Positions 64,000 to 64,000 of a stretch of 64,000 nucleotides of DNA are shown in pieces (the first letter of the stretch is position 1; every line of letters begins with the position of its first letter). The translations under genes and the position numbers were made by a program. Source of the DNA: a virus. The notes beneath the pieces are model-generated. The model was given only the letters and a program-made list of their open reading frames with translations, searched no databases and was not told the origin of the DNA. The stretch is from positions 1 to 64,000 of the IMG/VR virus record IMGVR_UViG_3300024346_000041; one strand, written 5' to 3'.

Positions 64000-64000
64000 G
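63549..64000 (+). CDS. Unknown protein, cut by the window end
   Basis: A frame from ATG 63549, with AAAGGAG upstream, remains open to the last base, giving at least 150 residues. The visible part starts MSQQLKDLALVTLTPSAWEE, has a beta-like middle (VGQIGVIVGYPNGVVGVF), a basic patch (FCKRSPSNRRAF) and an Ala/Leu-rich helix (ESLALASGAEAPEALEAALL). The gene is dense in perfect hairpins. The gene continues outside the window, so no family can be assigned. Confidence 0.65.
   Translation, partial: MSQQLKDLALVTLTPSAWEESFKEEFSPVGQIGVIVGYPNGVVGVFSRSKTYPYSYVARQAVDPLGKVFRTFCKRSPSNRRAFDKALDRFETGDLIPQAVQLPVGYGMMSSSDDISLESLALASGAEAPEALEAALLGSIKLMAPYRMAP

Overview
This 64 kb window is a continuous stretch of a large double-stranded DNA tailed bacteriophage genome (Caudoviricetes). 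The support is a terminase large subunit, a complete phage-type replication and recombination set, dense gene packing with ATGA and TAATG overlaps, strong Shine-Dalgarno sites, and about 80 genes of which more than half are unrecognised. No ribosomal RNA, tRNA, CRISPR array, integrase or transposase was seen. Both window edges cut genes, so this is part of a larger genome. The host is a bacterium with sigma-70-like promoters and Shine-Dalgarno initiation. The phage carries a CsrA homologue, a sigma-factor-like protein and proteins resembling the RNA polymerase alpha C-terminal domain, so it probably reprograms host transcription and translation. The host genus cannot be read from the sequence.

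Layout. 0-3.6 kb: a SAM-dependent methyltransferase, a fused GT9-GT2 glycosyltransferase and small unknown genes. 3.6-10.8 kb: a promoter and hairpin followed by an unknown operon ending in a MoxR-type AAA+ ATPase and a VWA protein. 10.7-16.3 kb: two minus-strand genes (an unknown alanine-rich protein and the terminase large subunit) flank a plus-strand primase-related zinc-finger protein. 16.3-30.5 kb: an accessory region of small genes, with a sulfotransferase, several tiny zinc ribbons, a structured intergenic RNA, a gene flanked by perfect 62-bp inverted repeats, and a sigma-70-family protein. 30.5-33.3 kb: a second sulfotransferase, two glycosyltransferases (one of the GT75/UDP-arabinopyranose mutase type) and csrA. 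33.4-48 kb: the replication and recombination core, comprising Mre11/SbcD, Rad50/SbcC, a UvsW-like SF2 helicase, a DnaB-like helicase, a DnaG-like primase and a family A DNA polymerase with an N-terminal uracil-DNA-glycosylase-like domain. 48-63 kb: small zinc proteins, an alpha-CTD-like protein, a dNMP kinase, a RecA/UvsX-like recombinase, a second GT2, a DnaQ exonuclease and a RuvC resolvase. 63.2-64 kb: a new transcription unit whose coding sequence is packed with perfect RNA hairpins and runs off the window.

The most unusual signals are at the DNA or RNA level. A 12-bp perfect palindrome, GGAGACGTCTCC, extended symmetrically to as much as 22 bp, occurs seven times at roughly 6-13 kb spacing. 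It always lies inside genes and is read in all three codon phases. A chain of at least 13 hairpins, one with a UUCG tetraloop on a 10-bp stem, fills the coding sequence of the last 700 bases. A 524-bp inverted-repeat cassette encloses one orphan gene. A 17-bp promoter-like element is shared by two distant units. A three-way-junction RNA lies between two small genes. All functional statements about these are inference; the repeats and pairings themselves are read directly from the bases.
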